From: Bradyrhizobium lupini
Lineage (GTDB): Bacteria > Pseudomonadota > Alphaproteobacteria > Rhizobiales > Xanthobacteraceae
Reading direction: 5' to 3'
DNA length: 64,000 bases
Assembly: GCF_040939785.1 (NCBI RefSeq)
Contig: NZ_CP162553.1
Coordinates: 4,793,001-4,857,000, forward strand
In this document: positions 1 through 8,045 of the stretch, piece by piece
Layout: each line of letters opens with the position of its first letter
Numbering within the stretch: the stretch's first letter is position 1
Program-made: the position numbers and the translations under genes
The notes under the pieces: generated by a model
Seen by the model: the letters and a program-made list of their open reading frames with translations, nothing else
The model's database searches: none
Told to the model about the DNA's origin: nothing

Positions 1-189
1 CATGCCGGGATAATGCTCCAGCGAGAGCGCGGCGATCTTCGCGCTGTCTTCGTCGCTGCGGCAGATGCCGGAAAAACTCACGACCGCACCGATGTCGGTG
101 CGGTTCCCGGTCAGCACCGCGATCTCGCGTGCGATGTCGAAATCGTCTTGCTGGATACGGATGGTGACGGGGCAGGTGGTGACGGGCAT
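1..189 (-). CDS. moaE: Molybdopterin synthase catalytic subunit MoaE (partial, N-terminal part)
   Basis: The reverse strand from an ATG at 189 encodes a MoaE-like N-terminus (reads MPVTTCPVTIRIQQDDFDIA) and runs off the window edge. MoaE is the large subunit of molybdopterin synthase. It transfers sulfur from the thiocarboxylated MoaD C-terminus to precursor Z (cPMP) in the cytoplasm. The start lies 4 nt after the moaD stop, so the two are surely co-transcribed and probably translationally coupled. About 63 codons are present, and the catalytic lysine region lies outside the window. The identification rests on the N-terminal match and the moaD neighbour. Confidence 0.9.
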   Translation of the reverse strand, partial: MPVTTCPVTIRIQQDDFDIAREIAVLTGNRTDIGAVVSFSGICRSDEDSAKIAALSLEHYPGM

Positions 190-192
190 GGC

Positions 193-444
193 CTAGCCGC
201 CGGTCATCGGCGGGAAGAACGCGATCTCGCGAGCGCCCGCGATCGCGGCGTCCGACTTGACGTGGGCATGGTCGATCGCGGTGCGGATCACCTTCGGCTT
301 CTCGAACGCATAGGCGTAGGCTTCGCCTTGGCCGGACAGCCAGGCGATCAGCTCCTCCACGGTGCGCACGGTCGCGGGCGGCTCGATCGTCTCCTCGGCC
401 TTGCCGACGCGCTCGCGCACCCAGGCGAAGTACTTCACCTTCAT
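193..444 (-). CDS. moaD: Molybdopterin synthase sulfur carrier subunit MoaD
   Basis: This 83-residue ubiquitin-fold protein ends in the diagnostic Gly-Gly (FPPMTGG), the residue pair that is adenylated by MoeB and converted to a thiocarboxylate. It donates sulfur to MoaE during molybdenum cofactor synthesis. Its length is normal for the family. The start overlaps the pgsA stop by 4 nt (ATGA), and the moaE start follows 4 nt after its own stop, giving a pgsA-moaD-moaE transcription unit. The C-terminal GG motif makes the assignment firm. Confidence 0.96.
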   Translation of the reverse strand: MKVKYFAWVRERVGKAEETIEPPATVRTVEELIAWLSGQGEAYAYAFEKPKVIRTAIDHAHVKSDAAIAGAREIAFFPPMTGG

Positions 445-1019
445 CCCTCATCCTCCTTGATGAGGTGATGGATGCCGGCCCCGAAATAGTCGTAGCCGGT
501 GTACATGGTGAGGATCGCCGAGGCCCAGAGCAGCGCCAGCCCGATCATCGAGACCATGGGCACGACCTCATCGCCGGCCGGACCAGCCAGCAGGAAGCCG
601 ATGGCGATGAGCTGAACCGTCGTCTTCCATTTCGCAAGCTTGGTCACGGGCACGCTGACACGCAGCGCGGCAAGATACTCGCGCAGGCCCGAGACCAGGA
701 TCTCGCGGCACAGGATCACGATGGCGGCCCACAGCGACCAGCCGTGAATGATGCCGTCGGCGGCCAGCATCAGCAGGCACGAGGCGACCAGAAGCTTGTC
801 GGCGATCGGATCGAGCATGCGGCCGAACGCCGATTGCTGATTCCAGATCCGTGCGTAATAGCCGTCGAGGTAATCGGTGACCGCAGCCGCGATAAAAATG
901 GCGACGGCGACCCAGCGCAGCCACAGCGGGCCGTCCATGATCGACTGTGCGTAGATGCACCCGACCACGACCGGGATCGCGGCGATCCGGCCGTAGGTCA
1001 GGATGTTCGGGAGGGACAT
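441..1019 (-). CDS. pgsA: CDP-diacylglycerol--glycerol-3-phosphate 3-phosphatidyltransferase
   Basis: This is an integral membrane enzyme of about 192 residues, beginning MSLPNILTYGRI. It makes phosphatidylglycerol phosphate from CDP-diacylglycerol and glycerol-3-phosphate, the committed step to phosphatidylglycerol and cardiolipin. The CDP-alcohol phosphatidyltransferase signature D-x2-DG-x2-AR...G-x3-D-x3-D is visible as TDYLDGYYARIWNQQSAFGR followed by MLDPIADK. Several hydrophobic segments flank it. The start at 1019 fits the conserved SLPN N-terminus; an upstream in-frame ATG at 1058 would add 13 residues. The moaD overlap suggests one operon. Confidence 0.95.
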   Translation of the reverse strand: MSLPNILTYGRIAAIPVVVGCIYAQSIMDGPLWLRWVAVAIFIAAAVTDYLDGYYARIWNQQSAFGRMLDPIADKLLVASCLLMLAADGIIHGWSLWAAIVILCREILVSGLREYLAALRVSVPVTKLAKWKTTVQLIAIGFLLAGPAGDEVVPMVSMIGLALLWASAILTMYTGYDYFGAGIHHLIKEDEG

Positions 1020-1157
1020 CGCGCGGCTGGTCGTCCCTCGTGTCGTGGCGATGTTCATCCGTCCTACCAATACCGCTGCAGCCTGAAGGTCAACCGTTCC
1101 GCTCCCCAAATGGGGTGCGGGATGCGACGACCATATGACCGCGGCCCCCCTTTTATT

Positions 1158-3227
1158 TCACCCCGGCTGGGGATGGAAATACTCGAAAATCCTGCGGGCG
1201 CTCTCGGCGCTCACCCCCGGAACCTTACCGAGATCGGTGATCGAGGCCCGTTCGATCTCCTTCAGGGTTCCGAAATGATGCAGCAAGGCACGTTTGCGTG
1301 ACGGACCGATGCCAGGAATCTCCTGCAAGCCGGCCTCGCGGATGTCCTTCTTGCGCAGCTTGCGGTGCGAGCCGATGACGAAACGGTGCGCCTCGTCCCG
1401 CAGCCGCTGGATGAAATAGAGCACGGGGTCGCGCGGCTCCAGCTTGATCGCCTCGCGCTCCGGCATGAACAGGGTCTCGCGGCCGGCATCCCGGTCCGGC
1501 CCCTTGGCCACCGACATCAGCGCCACCTGGGTCAGGCCGAGATTTGCAAAGATGTCCCGGACCGCGTTGAGCTGGCCGCGGCCGCCATCGATGATCACGA
1601 GATCGGGCCATTGCGGGAAGTCGTCGTCCTTGGCTTTGGCCGCGTTGTCCTCGGGTGGATTGATCAAGCGCTTGAAACGGCGTTCGAGCACCTCGCGCAT
1701 CATCCCGTAATCGTCGCCGGGCGTCAGGCCCTCCGACTTGATGTTGAACTTGCGATACTGGTTTTTCACAAAACCGTCCGGGCCGGCGACGATCATGGCG
1801 CCGACTGCGTTGGTGCCCTGGATGTGGCTGTTGTCGTAGACCTCGATCCGCTTCGGCGCATGCGTCAGGCTCAGGGTCGTGGCCATGGCGTCCAACAGGC
1901 GGCTCTGCGTCGCGGTGTCCGCGAGCTTGCGGCCCAGGGCCTCGCGCGCGTTGGTGAGCGCGTGGGTGACGAGCTCCTTCTTCTCGCCGCGCTTCGGCAT
2001 GGACACTTCGACCTTGCGGCCCGCCTTGATCGACAGCGCGTTGGCAAGCAGCTCGCTCTCCTCGATCTCGTGCGAGAGCAGGATATTCCTCGGCGGCGGC
2101 TTGTCGTCATAGAACTGGGCGAGGAAGGAGCCGAGCACCTCTTCCGGCGTATATGTCTTCTCCGCGCGCGGGAAATAGGCGCGGTTGCCCCAGTTCTGCC
2201 CGGTGCGGAAGAAGAACACTTCGACGCAGGAGAAGCCGCCCTCCTGGTGGATGGCGAACACGTCGGCTTCTTCCACCGTGCGCGGATTGATGCCCTGCTG
2301 CGACTGGATCGCGGACAGCGCAGCGAGGCGGTCGCGGTAGAGCGCGGCGCTCTCGAATTCGAGCTCGCCGGAGGCCTTCTCCATCTCCGCGGCAAGCTCC
2401 TGCTTCACCGCATGGCTCCTGCCGGACAGGAAGTCGCTCGCCTCGCGCACCAGGGTCGTGTAGCCGGGGAAGTCGATCTCGCGGGTGCAGGGGCCGGCGC
2501 AACGGCGGATCTGGTAGAGCAGGCAGGGCCGCGAGCGACTCTCGAAGAAGGAATCCGTGCAGGAGCGGATCAGGAACGCGCGCTGAAGTGCGGTGATGGT
2601 GCGGTTGACGGCGCCGGCGGAGGCGAACGGGCCGAAATAGCGACCCGGCCGCGTCTGCGCGCCGCGATGCTTCAGGATCTGCGGCGCCCAATGGTCGCCC
2701 GTGATCAGGATATAGGGAAACGACTTGTCGTCGCGCAGCTGCACGTTGAAGCGCGGCCGAAGCTGCTTGATGAGGTTGGCCTCCAGCAGCAGGGCTTCGG
2801 TCTCGGTGTGGGTCGAGATGATTTCCACGGTCACCGTGGCGGCGATCATGCGCAGGATGCGCGCCGGCTGCGGCGCACTCTGGCGCGCATAGTTCGACAG
2901 GCGCTTTTTGACGTTCTTGGCCTTGCCGACATAGAGCACGTCGGCATTCGCATTGAGCATGCGGTAGACGCCGGGCGAGGTGGGGGCGAGGCGCACCGCG
3001 CGTTCGATCGCCTCGTGGCCGGTCGCCAGCGGCTCTTCGCCGACGGTGCCGCTCTCTTCCAGGATGTCCGGCAGCCGCGCATCGTCCTCGTCGTCGCCAT
3101 TCGCAGTGGCGGGATCGAGGTCCGGCGGCGCGGCTTCCGTTTCCTGGGGCGGGACGTCGGGTGCTTTGCCGCGCACGGGTTTGCGTACGCGTGCGTCGTC
3201 CGGATTGTCGGGGGAATCGTGAACCAT
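1158..3227 (-). CDS. uvrC: Excinuclease ABC subunit C
   Basis: This 689-residue UvrC makes the 3' and 5' incisions in nucleotide excision repair together with UvrB, whose gene lies at 35270-38242. The N-terminal GIY-YIG nuclease begins near residue 87 ([20 protein letters not shown]). A UVR motif for UvrB contact lies near residues 275-310. The RNase H-like nuclease domain contains VYDNSHIQG and [11 protein letters not shown], and paired HhH motifs sit at the C-terminus ([25 protein letters not shown]). About 75 acidic, low-complexity residues precede the GIY-YIG domain, typical of rhizobial versions. Gene order pgsA/uvrC is common in Rhizobiales. Confidence 0.97.
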   Translation of the reverse strand: MVHDSPDNPDDARVRKPVRGKAPDVPPQETEAAPPDLDPATANGDDEDDARLPDILEESGTVGEEPLATGHEAIERAVRLAPTSPGVYRMLNANADVLYVGKAKNVKKRLSNYARQSAPQPARILRMIAATVTVEIISTHTETEALLLEANLIKQLRPRFNVQLRDDKSFPYILITGDHWAPQILKHRGAQTRPGRYFGPFASAGAVNRTITALQRAFLIRSCTDSFFESRSRPCLLYQIRRCAGPCTREIDFPGYTTLVREASDFLSGRSHAVKQELAAEMEKASGELEFESAALYRDRLAALSAIQSQQGINPRTVEEADVFAIHQEGGFSCVEVFFFRTGQNWGNRAYFPRAEKTYTPEEVLGSFLAQFYDDKPPPRNILLSHEIEESELLANALSIKAGRKVEVSMPKRGEKKELVTHALTNAREALGRKLADTATQSRLLDAMATTLSLTHAPKRIEVYDNSHIQGTNAVGAMIVAGPDGFVKNQYRKFNIKSEGLTPGDDYGMMREVLERRFKRLINPPEDNAAKAKDDDFPQWPDLVIIDGGRGQLNAVRDIFANLGLTQVALMSVAKGPDRDAGRETLFMPEREAIKLEPRDPVLYFIQRLRDEAHRFVIGSHRKLRKKDIREAGLQEIPGIGPSRKRALLHHFGTLKEIERASITDLGKVPGVSAESARRIFEYFHPQPG

Positions 3228-3305
3228 GGTGCGAATTTAAGCGCTGCGGGTGTCGATTTGAAGTTCCGGCCGAGCGGCACGCACAGGATGGCGGCGCAGT
3301 TCCCG

Positions 3306-3361
3306 GTAACGCTTGCTTAAGCCTGTTAACAGCGCGGTAACCCGGCTTAACAGGCCTTTAA
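3306..3361. promoter_or_regulatory. Three phased CtrA-like boxes upstream of a beta-barrel gene
   Basis: Three TTAA-N7-TTAA type elements lie in tandem. They are GTAA-N7-TTAA at 3306-3320, TTAA-N7-GTAA at 3326-3340, and a full match TTAA-N7-TTAA at 3347-3361. Their starts are 20 and 21 nt apart, about two helical turns. The second and third elements also form an inverted repeat (GCCTGTTAA 3321-3329, TTAACAGGC 3347-3355). The spacing rule is that of the alphaproteobacterial master regulator CtrA. CtrA binding is inferred, not shown. Confidence 0.5.
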
Positions 3362-3476
3362 CTTAAAACTCTCGATAAATCTTATGCGAAAAATGGTGGT
3401 TCCGTAACCATGCGGTTTTGCCTCGCGCGGCGGCGCGGGCATCGCAGCGGTGACGGGAGTTGCGTTGGAGTGTGTG

Positions 3477-4100
3477 ATGAAGAGGCTCGTTGTGGGCGCA
3501 GCCGCGTTGGCTGCGGTCGGCTGGACGGCTTCGGCAGAGGCCGCCGATCTCAATTACGGGCAGCGTGCGCCCTACACGGTCAATCAGCCGCTCAATGCTT
3601 ATAGCTGGGCCGGTCCGTATCTCGGTGGCAATCTCGGCTACGAATGGGGTTCGGTGAGCAACAATCCCGCAAAACCGTCGGGCTTCGTCGGCGGCGTTCA
3701 GGCCGGCTACAATTTCCAGAACGGCCCATGGGTGTTCGGCGTCGAGGGCGACATCCAGGCCGCCGGTGCCGACGACACCTTCGCGCCGTGGAAGTTCTCC
3801 AATCCGTGGTTCGGCACCTTGCGCGGCCGCGCCGGCTACGCCTTCAGCAACGTGCTGTTCTACGGCACGGCGGGCCTCGCCTTCGGCGAGCTGCGCGCGC
3901 AGACGTTCGGCTGGACCGAGTCGCACACCAGCGCCGGCTGGACCATCGGTGCCGGCGCGGAAGTTATGTTCGCGCCGAACTGGAGCGCCAAGCTCGAATA
4001 TCTCTATATCGATCTGTCGACGAGTCAGTTCGCGATTACGGGCGTGTCAAACGGCTATAGCGCCAGCGTTGTGCGCGCAGGCGTGAACTATCACTTCTGA
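3477..4100 (+). CDS. Outer membrane beta-barrel protein (Omp25/Omp31-like porin family)
   Basis: This is an exported protein of about 207 residues. The signal peptide (MKRLVVGAAALAAVGWTASAEA, in two runs) ends near residue 22 and is followed by alternating strands. Typical motifs are WAGPYLGGNLGYEWGS, GFVGGVQAGYNFQ, FGVEGDIQ, LRGRAGYAFSNVLFYGTAG and AKLEYLYIDL, ending in a C-terminal aromatic (YHF) that signals outer-membrane insertion. It is probably an eight-stranded barrel of the rhizobial Omp25/RopB type. The start at 3477 is preceded by GGAG at 3467. A strong terminator follows and three CtrA-like boxes precede it. The specific role is unknown. Confidence 0.88.
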   Translation: MKRLVVGAAALAAVGWTASAEAADLNYGQRAPYTVNQPLNAYSWAGPYLGGNLGYEWGSVSNNPAKPSGFVGGVQAGYNFQNGPWVFGVEGDIQAAGADDTFAPWKFSNPWFGTLRGRAGYAFSNVLFYGTAGLAFGELRAQTFGWTESHTSAGWTIGAGAEVMFAPNWSAKLEYLYIDLSTSQFAITGVSNGYSASVVRAGVNYHF

Positions 4101-4130
4101 TAGCTAAAGAAGAAAATACCGGACCAACCT

Positions 4131-4158
4131 CCCGGCCGCTTGCGGCCGGGATTTTTTT
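4131..4158 (+). terminator. Rho-independent terminator of the beta-barrel gene
   Basis: An 8-bp GC-rich stem (4131-4138 with 4143-4150) and a 4-nt loop are followed by A and a run of T residues. It lies 30 nt after the beta-barrel stop codon. Confidence 0.9.
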
Positions 4159-4171
4159 GACGCTTGGCTCG

Positions 4172-4387
4172 CTAGGGAAGGATGACCAAATCGACCGCCT
4201 TCGGCCCCTTGCCCTTCTTGTCCGGTTCGACTTCGAAAGTAATACGCTGTCCTTCGGCAAGGTCCTTCAGTCCGGCCCGCTCCACAGCAGTAATATGTAC
4301 GAAGACGTCGCGGCCCCCGTCGTCCGGTTTGATGAATCCGTAGCCGCGCTCACCGTTGAAAAACTTGACCGTTCCCGTCATGGCCAT
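4172..4387 (-). CDS. Cold-shock domain protein (CspA family)
   Basis: This small single-stranded nucleic-acid chaperone of about 71 residues forms a single OB fold. The RNP1 motif KFFNGERGYGFIKPDD and RNP2 motif DVFVHITAV are intact, and the end KGPKAVDLVIL is typical of alphaproteobacterial CspA paralogues. A GGGGAG Shine-Dalgarno sits 7 nt before the ATG at 4387. An alternative upstream ATG at 4405 is preceded by GGAGGAG at short spacing. The leader contains two strong hairpins, consistent with post-transcriptional control seen in cold-shock genes. Confidence 0.95.
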   Translation of the reverse strand: MAMTGTVKFFNGERGYGFIKPDDGGRDVFVHITAVERAGLKDLAEGQRITFEVEPDKKGKGPKAVDLVILP

Positions 4388-4414
4388 CGGGAAACTCCCC
4401 CTCATTGCTCCTCC

Positions 4415-4465
4415 GTCGTGACGCAGACGCGCGTCACGACATGACCGGGCCTTACGAAGCCCGGG
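4415..4465 (-). promoter_or_regulatory. Structured 5' leader of the cold-shock gene
   Basis: There are two adjacent inverted repeats. A perfect 9-bp stem pairs 4415-4423 with 4432-4440, and a bulged stem pairs 4445-4453 with 4457-4464. Both would lie in the 5' untranslated region, roughly 14 nt upstream of the Shine-Dalgarno. A role in thermo-regulated translation is an inference from other csp leaders. Confidence 0.45.
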
Positions 4466-4637
4466 AGCTGGCCATCCTTCGGCAGACCATTCGGTCCGAC
4501 TGGATCTTTCTTAGGCCTTCACTCCGCCGCAACCATTCGCGGAAGCGGAACGTAAAGCCAGTCACCGCAACAGCATAATACGGTTCTCTGCAGATTGACT
4601 ACCGCTCCTGCATATTTTTCCCAAGAATGCCGGAGTG

Positions 4638-5498
4638 TTACGGTCTCGGCACCTCCAATCGGAATCTGGCAGCGCCACCCTGGCCGAGCGGCATTTCCAG
4701 CTCCGGCAGGATCGTCTTGAGTTCGCCGTGCAGCGTGTAAGGCGGATTGACGATCAAGAGCCCGCTGGAGGTGAGGGCTGCGCCGTCGGCTTGCGGCGCC
4801 ACGCTGAATTCGAGGCGCAGGCATTTTCCCGGCGGCTTTGCTGCGGCTGCGAGCCGCGCCACTGATTGCACCAGCGTGTCGGTGGCGCGTCGGCTCTTGG
4901 CGGGATACCAGATTACATAGATACCGGTCGGCCATTTCGCGAAAGCCGCCGAGAAGGCCTCTGCGAGCTTTTCGAACTCGTCCTTTGCCTCGAAGGGCGG
5001 GTCGATCAGAACGAGCCCACGCCGTTCCTTCGGCGGCACGAAAGCCGGCAGCGCCATCCAGCCGTCGAGGTCGACCACGCGGGCCTGTTCGTCGCGGCGC
5101 AGTACGCCGATCAGCGCCTTGCGCGCCTTCGGCTCGAGCTCGCAGAGCAAGAGGCGGTCCTGCGGCCTCAGCAGGCCGCGTGCGATCAGCGGCGAGCCCG
5201 GATAGGCCTTGAGCTCGCCCTTCGGATTGAAGGCGCGGACGATGTCGAGATAGGGCTTGGTCAGCGCCATGGCGTCGTTCGACAACCGCGCCTGCATCAG
5301 CCGCGCAATGCCCGTCAGCCACTCGCCGCCCCGGCGCGCTTCGTCGCTTTCGAGATCGTAGAGGCCAGCGCCGGCATGGGTGTCGATGACGCGGAACGCA
5401 CCCGGCTTGTCCTGGAGATAGGTGATGATGCGCGTCAGCACGATGTGCTTGATGACATCGGCGAAGTTGCCGGCATGGAAGGCGTGGCGGTAATTCAT
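4638..5498 (-). CDS. rlmJ: 23S rRNA (adenine-2030-N6)-methyltransferase RlmJ
   Basis: This 286-residue SAM-dependent methyltransferase methylates N6 of A2030 in 23S rRNA. The invariant N-terminus MNYRHAFHAGNFADVIKH is present, as is the SAM-binding region with DTHAGAGLYDL near residue 40. The catalytic DPPF motif is seen in VLIDPPFEAKDEFEKL near residue 165. The length matches the family (about 280). It stands alone between the csp leader and an RNase T2 gene, with no sign of an operon. Confidence 0.95.
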   Translation of the reverse strand: MNYRHAFHAGNFADVIKHIVLTRIITYLQDKPGAFRVIDTHAGAGLYDLESDEARRGGEWLTGIARLMQARLSNDAMALTKPYLDIVRAFNPKGELKAYPGSPLIARGLLRPQDRLLLCELEPKARKALIGVLRRDEQARVVDLDGWMALPAFVPPKERRGLVLIDPPFEAKDEFEKLAEAFSAAFAKWPTGIYVIWYPAKSRRATDTLVQSVARLAAAAKPPGKCLRLEFSVAPQADGAALTSSGLLIVNPPYTLHGELKTILPELEMPLGQGGAARFRLEVPRP

Positions 5499-5550
5499 GC
5501 AAGAGCACTACGCCACGTGACGGCCCGAGCAAAGAGGCACGACGCCTGGG

Positions 5551-6243
5551 CTAGCCACCCCGGATCGGCGGCATCGTCACCTGGTCGCGGCGGCAGGCGC
5601 GGCGGTCGATCTCCTCGCAGGCGCGGAATTGCAGGTCCTTGCTGAGGCAGATGCGGACTTCCGATAGCCGCGTCCGGTTGCAGGTGATCGAGACGGCGGC
5701 ATTGCTGAGGCCCGGATTGGCCTTGATGAAGGCTTCCTCCACCTCCGCCGGCGCCACGGTCTTGGCCTGCGATAGATCGAGATATTCGGCTGGAATCTTG
5801 ATCGCGGCGCGCGCCTTGCGGATCGTCTCGAAATAGCTGCGGTCAGCGAGCCCCGAGCAGGTGCCGTGCTTGTCCCACTCATTGAAGATCAGCCCCGGCG
5901 CCGGCATCAGATCGAGCATGGAGGAGACGATGCTGCGGTTCAGCCGCGGCGAGGGCCGCTGGCAATATTCCGGAAATCCGCTCTCATATTGCGGCCACAA
6001 ACCATGCACCACGAAAGCGTAGGGCCGTCCGCTGCACTGGGTCTGCGAGCGGCCGCCGCGCTCCGCCGCCTCCTCGCAGAAAGAGGGCGACCAAGACAGT
6101 GACAGCACATAAAAATCGAATTCGCCGGGCGTGTTCTGCCGCTTGTCCTGGGCCTTTGCGCCATGGGCCAGCGCAGCCAGCCCGGCCGCAAGCGTTAGCG
6201 AGATCATCAGGCGGGAGAACGAATGCAATCTGGAATGAAACAT
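5551..6243 (-). CDS. Ribonuclease T2 family protein (exported)
   Basis: This secreted endoribonuclease has about 230 residues, with a signal peptide ending near AHGAKAQ. The T2 family active-site segments are clear: CAS-1 FVVHGLWPQY and CAS-2 EWDKHGTCSG, each carrying the catalytic histidine, with KH pairing in CAS-2. Several cysteines would form periplasmic disulfides. Such enzymes cleave single-stranded RNA through 2',3'-cyclic phosphates; a scavenging role is likely in the periplasm. The chosen ATG at 6243 gives a normal signal sequence (MFHSRLHSF); an ATG 15 nt upstream is less likely. Confidence 0.92.
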   Translation of the reverse strand: MFHSRLHSFSRLMISLTLAAGLAALAHGAKAQDKRQNTPGEFDFYVLSLSWSPSFCEEAAERGGRSQTQCSGRPYAFVVHGLWPQYESGFPEYCQRPSPRLNRSIVSSMLDLMPAPGLIFNEWDKHGTCSGLADRSYFETIRKARAAIKIPAEYLDLSQAKTVAPAEVEEAFIKANPGLSNAAVSITCNRTRLSEVRICLSKDLQFRACEEIDRRACRRDQVTMPPIRGG

Positions 6244-6362
6244 GGCGACGCCCCTCAACTAGACTGTGCAGGCAAGCCTAGCAGGCGATAAGAACATTTC
6301 AAGAACAAAATGCGGGCGACCGTCGTTCGGCCGCCTGATCGGTCCGGATCAGAACGTTTCAA

Positions 6363-6827
6363 TTACTGTTTGGCGGCGCGGCAGGCCGGGTTGTAGGCCC
6401 AGTTGCGGTCGAGCCCGACCACGCACCATTCGACGCCCTGGCCGTAGCCGGCGAAGCCGCCATCCTCGACGATCGAGAAATGCACCTTGCGCATCTTGCC
6501 GTCCGTGAGCATGGCCTCGCCGGTGCAATAGCGGCGCGGGATGTTGTCGGATGCCCAAGGCCGGAACGCGGTCTCGTGAACGGCGGCGAAGCCGGTGATC
6601 TTCAACGAGGAATTCCAGAACGAGCTTTCTTTCTCCCAGAACTGGCTGGCGATCGTCGGCAGCGCCCTGTCGCATTCGGAGACGTTGCCGTCATAGCGCG
6701 GCCCGCTCAGCCAGAAATTCAGCTCCAGCGGATTGGCGGCCCTGGCCTCGCCGAGCGACAGCGCCCCGAACAGGAGGCCGAGCACGGCGGCAAAGCGGAG
6801 CGATTTCAGGAAGGTCGAGGCGCGCAT
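6363..6827 (-). CDS. Conserved exported protein of unknown function
   Basis: This is an approximately 154-residue protein starting MRASTFLKSLRFAAVLG, with a signal peptide cleaved near ARA. The mature part contains four cysteines (SECDRAL, RYCTGEA, EWCVVG, NPACRAA) and many aromatics, suggesting a small disulfide-bonded periplasmic domain. No known catalytic motif is seen. It is divergent from the small exported protein at 7009 across a 180-nt gap. Proteins of this appearance are common in Bradyrhizobium, but I cannot assign a function. Confidence 0.75.
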   Translation of the reverse strand: MRASTFLKSLRFAAVLGLLFGALSLGEARAANPLELNFWLSGPRYDGNVSECDRALPTIASQFWEKESSFWNSSLKITGFAAVHETAFRPWASDNIPRRYCTGEAMLTDGKMRKVHFSIVEDGGFAGYGQGVEWCVVGLDRNWAYNPACRAAKQ

Positions 6828-7008
6828 GGATGATCCAGACAGCATGATCTGCAAGGGTCGGACGGTGCCGTGAAGGCCGGGGAGGTCAAGTGCAGCGCGG
6901 CAACACTTGCCGACGAGTTGACCGCAATGCTGCGTTGGACCGGCCATCCGTTCTTTCCACCGCCGCGCCGACACCGTAAACTGCCGCCAACCAATCGGAG
7001 TGACGGGA

Positions 7009-7302
7009 ATGCAGATCATTGCGGCCGCGGGCCTACTTGCCTTGGGTATGATGGCGAGCCAGTCGGCGCATGCCGATCTCCTTCCGGTGCCTCCGTTCAA
7101 GGGCAACGACACCGGCGGCATCATCGCCTATTCGATGGCAACCCAGGTCGATGCGCGGCAGGTCGCGGTCGATCACTGCGCGCGCTATGGCAAAGTCGCC
7201 AAATTCCTGGCGGTGCAGGCCTATGAGGGCGGCTACATCTCGTTCTCCTGCCGCTGGGTGCCCTATGGCGCCGCCGACCAGCCGATCCGCACGCTCTACT
7301 GA
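7009..7302 (+). CDS. Small exported protein of unknown function
   Basis: This 97-residue protein begins MQIIAAAGLLALGMMASQSA and has a signal peptide ending at AHA. The mature region contains two cysteines (VDHCARYGK and FSCRWVPYG), likely a disulfide, and the motif GGIIAYS. The ATG at 7009 has GGAG 8 nt upstream; a GTG at 7000 is the alternative start. It is followed 43 nt later by a second exported protein gene, so the two may be co-transcribed. Function is unknown. Confidence 0.72.
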   Translation: MQIIAAAGLLALGMMASQSAHADLLPVPPFKGNDTGGIIAYSMATQVDARQVAVDHCARYGKVAKFLAVQAYEGGYISFSCRWVPYGAADQPIRTLY

Positions 7303-7345
7303 GGCGCTTTCGCACGCCGCTACCTCTCAGCCGGGAACTTCCCAC

Positions 7346-7876
7346 ATGACGCGCAAACTCGCTTTGCTCGGCTCCGCCCTTTGCCTCGTGTTGTCGGCAG
7401 GCAGCGCTCGCGCTGACGACCTGCCGGTGCGTAAGGCGGGGCTGTGGGAATTGAAGATGGTCCGGACCGGCACGCCGGTGCCCGAGATGACCATGCAGCA
7501 CTGCACCGACGAGACCGTCGACAAGGAAATGAACAACAACGTCTCGCCGATGGCCAAGCAGATCTGCGCCAAGCAGGACATCAAGAAGACCGCGACCGGC
7601 TATGTCAGCGATTCCGAGTGCAATGTCGCCGGCATCAGCACGACTTCGCATGCTGAGATCACCGGCGATTTCAATTCGGCCTATACGGTGAAGACGTCGT
7701 CGCACGCGCAAGGCGGCGCCGCCGGCGCGGCAGGCCGCGACACGACCATGCAGCTCGAAGCGAAATGGCTGGGAGCCTGCAAGCCGGACCAGAAGCCCGG
7801 CGACATCGTGATGCCCGGCGGCTTCAAGATGAACGTGCGTGACATGGACAAGCTGAAGGCGCTGCTGCCGAAGTAA
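7346..7876 (+). CDS. DUF3617-family exported protein
   Basis: This 176-residue protein has a signal peptide (MTRKLALLGSALCLVLSAGS, cleaved near ARA). It carries the DUF3617 pattern: GLWELKMVRTG near the mature N-terminus, conserved cysteines in MQHCTDETV, QICAKQD, SECNVAG and GACKPDQKPGD, and a C-terminal DMDKLKALLPK. Such proteins are periplasmic and of unknown role. The ATG at 7346 gives a standard signal peptide. A palindromic repeat begins immediately after the stop codon. Confidence 0.85.
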   Translation: MTRKLALLGSALCLVLSAGSARADDLPVRKAGLWELKMVRTGTPVPEMTMQHCTDETVDKEMNNNVSPMAKQICAKQDIKKTATGYVSDSECNVAGISTTSHAEITGDFNSAYTVKTSSHAQGGAAGAAGRDTTMQLEAKWLGACKPDQKPGDIVMPGGFKMNVRDMDKLKALLPK

Positions 7877-7879
7877 GGC

Positions 7880-8042
7880 TCTTCCCCTCTCCCCTTGTGG
7901 GAGAGGGTGGCTCGCCGCGCAGCGGCGAGACGGGTGAGGGGTTTGTCTCCGCGTGTGACTCTTTTCGCTTTGAATTCGCGGAGAGAGACCCCTCATCCGG
8001 CGCTTCGCGCCACCTTCTCCCACAGGGGGAGAAGGGAAGAGG
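7880..8042. repeat. Long palindromic intergenic element, family A copy 1
   Basis: This is a roughly 160-bp imperfect palindrome filling the gap between two convergent genes. The outer tips pair (CTCTCCCCTTGTGGGAGAGG versus CTTCTCCCACAGGGGGAGAAG) and inner segments pair around a central CTCCGCG/CGCGGAG. The left inner arm carries CTCGCCGCGCAGCGGCGAG and the right inner arm GGCGCTTCGCGCC. The same two arms occur in the opposite order at 12144-12304. Confidence 0.9.
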
Positions 8043-8045
8043 CAG

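Noticed and set aside
1365..3320. 651-codon open frame opposite uvrC
   Set aside because: Antisense to a complete uvrC, Arg/Ala-rich composition and no recognisable domain.
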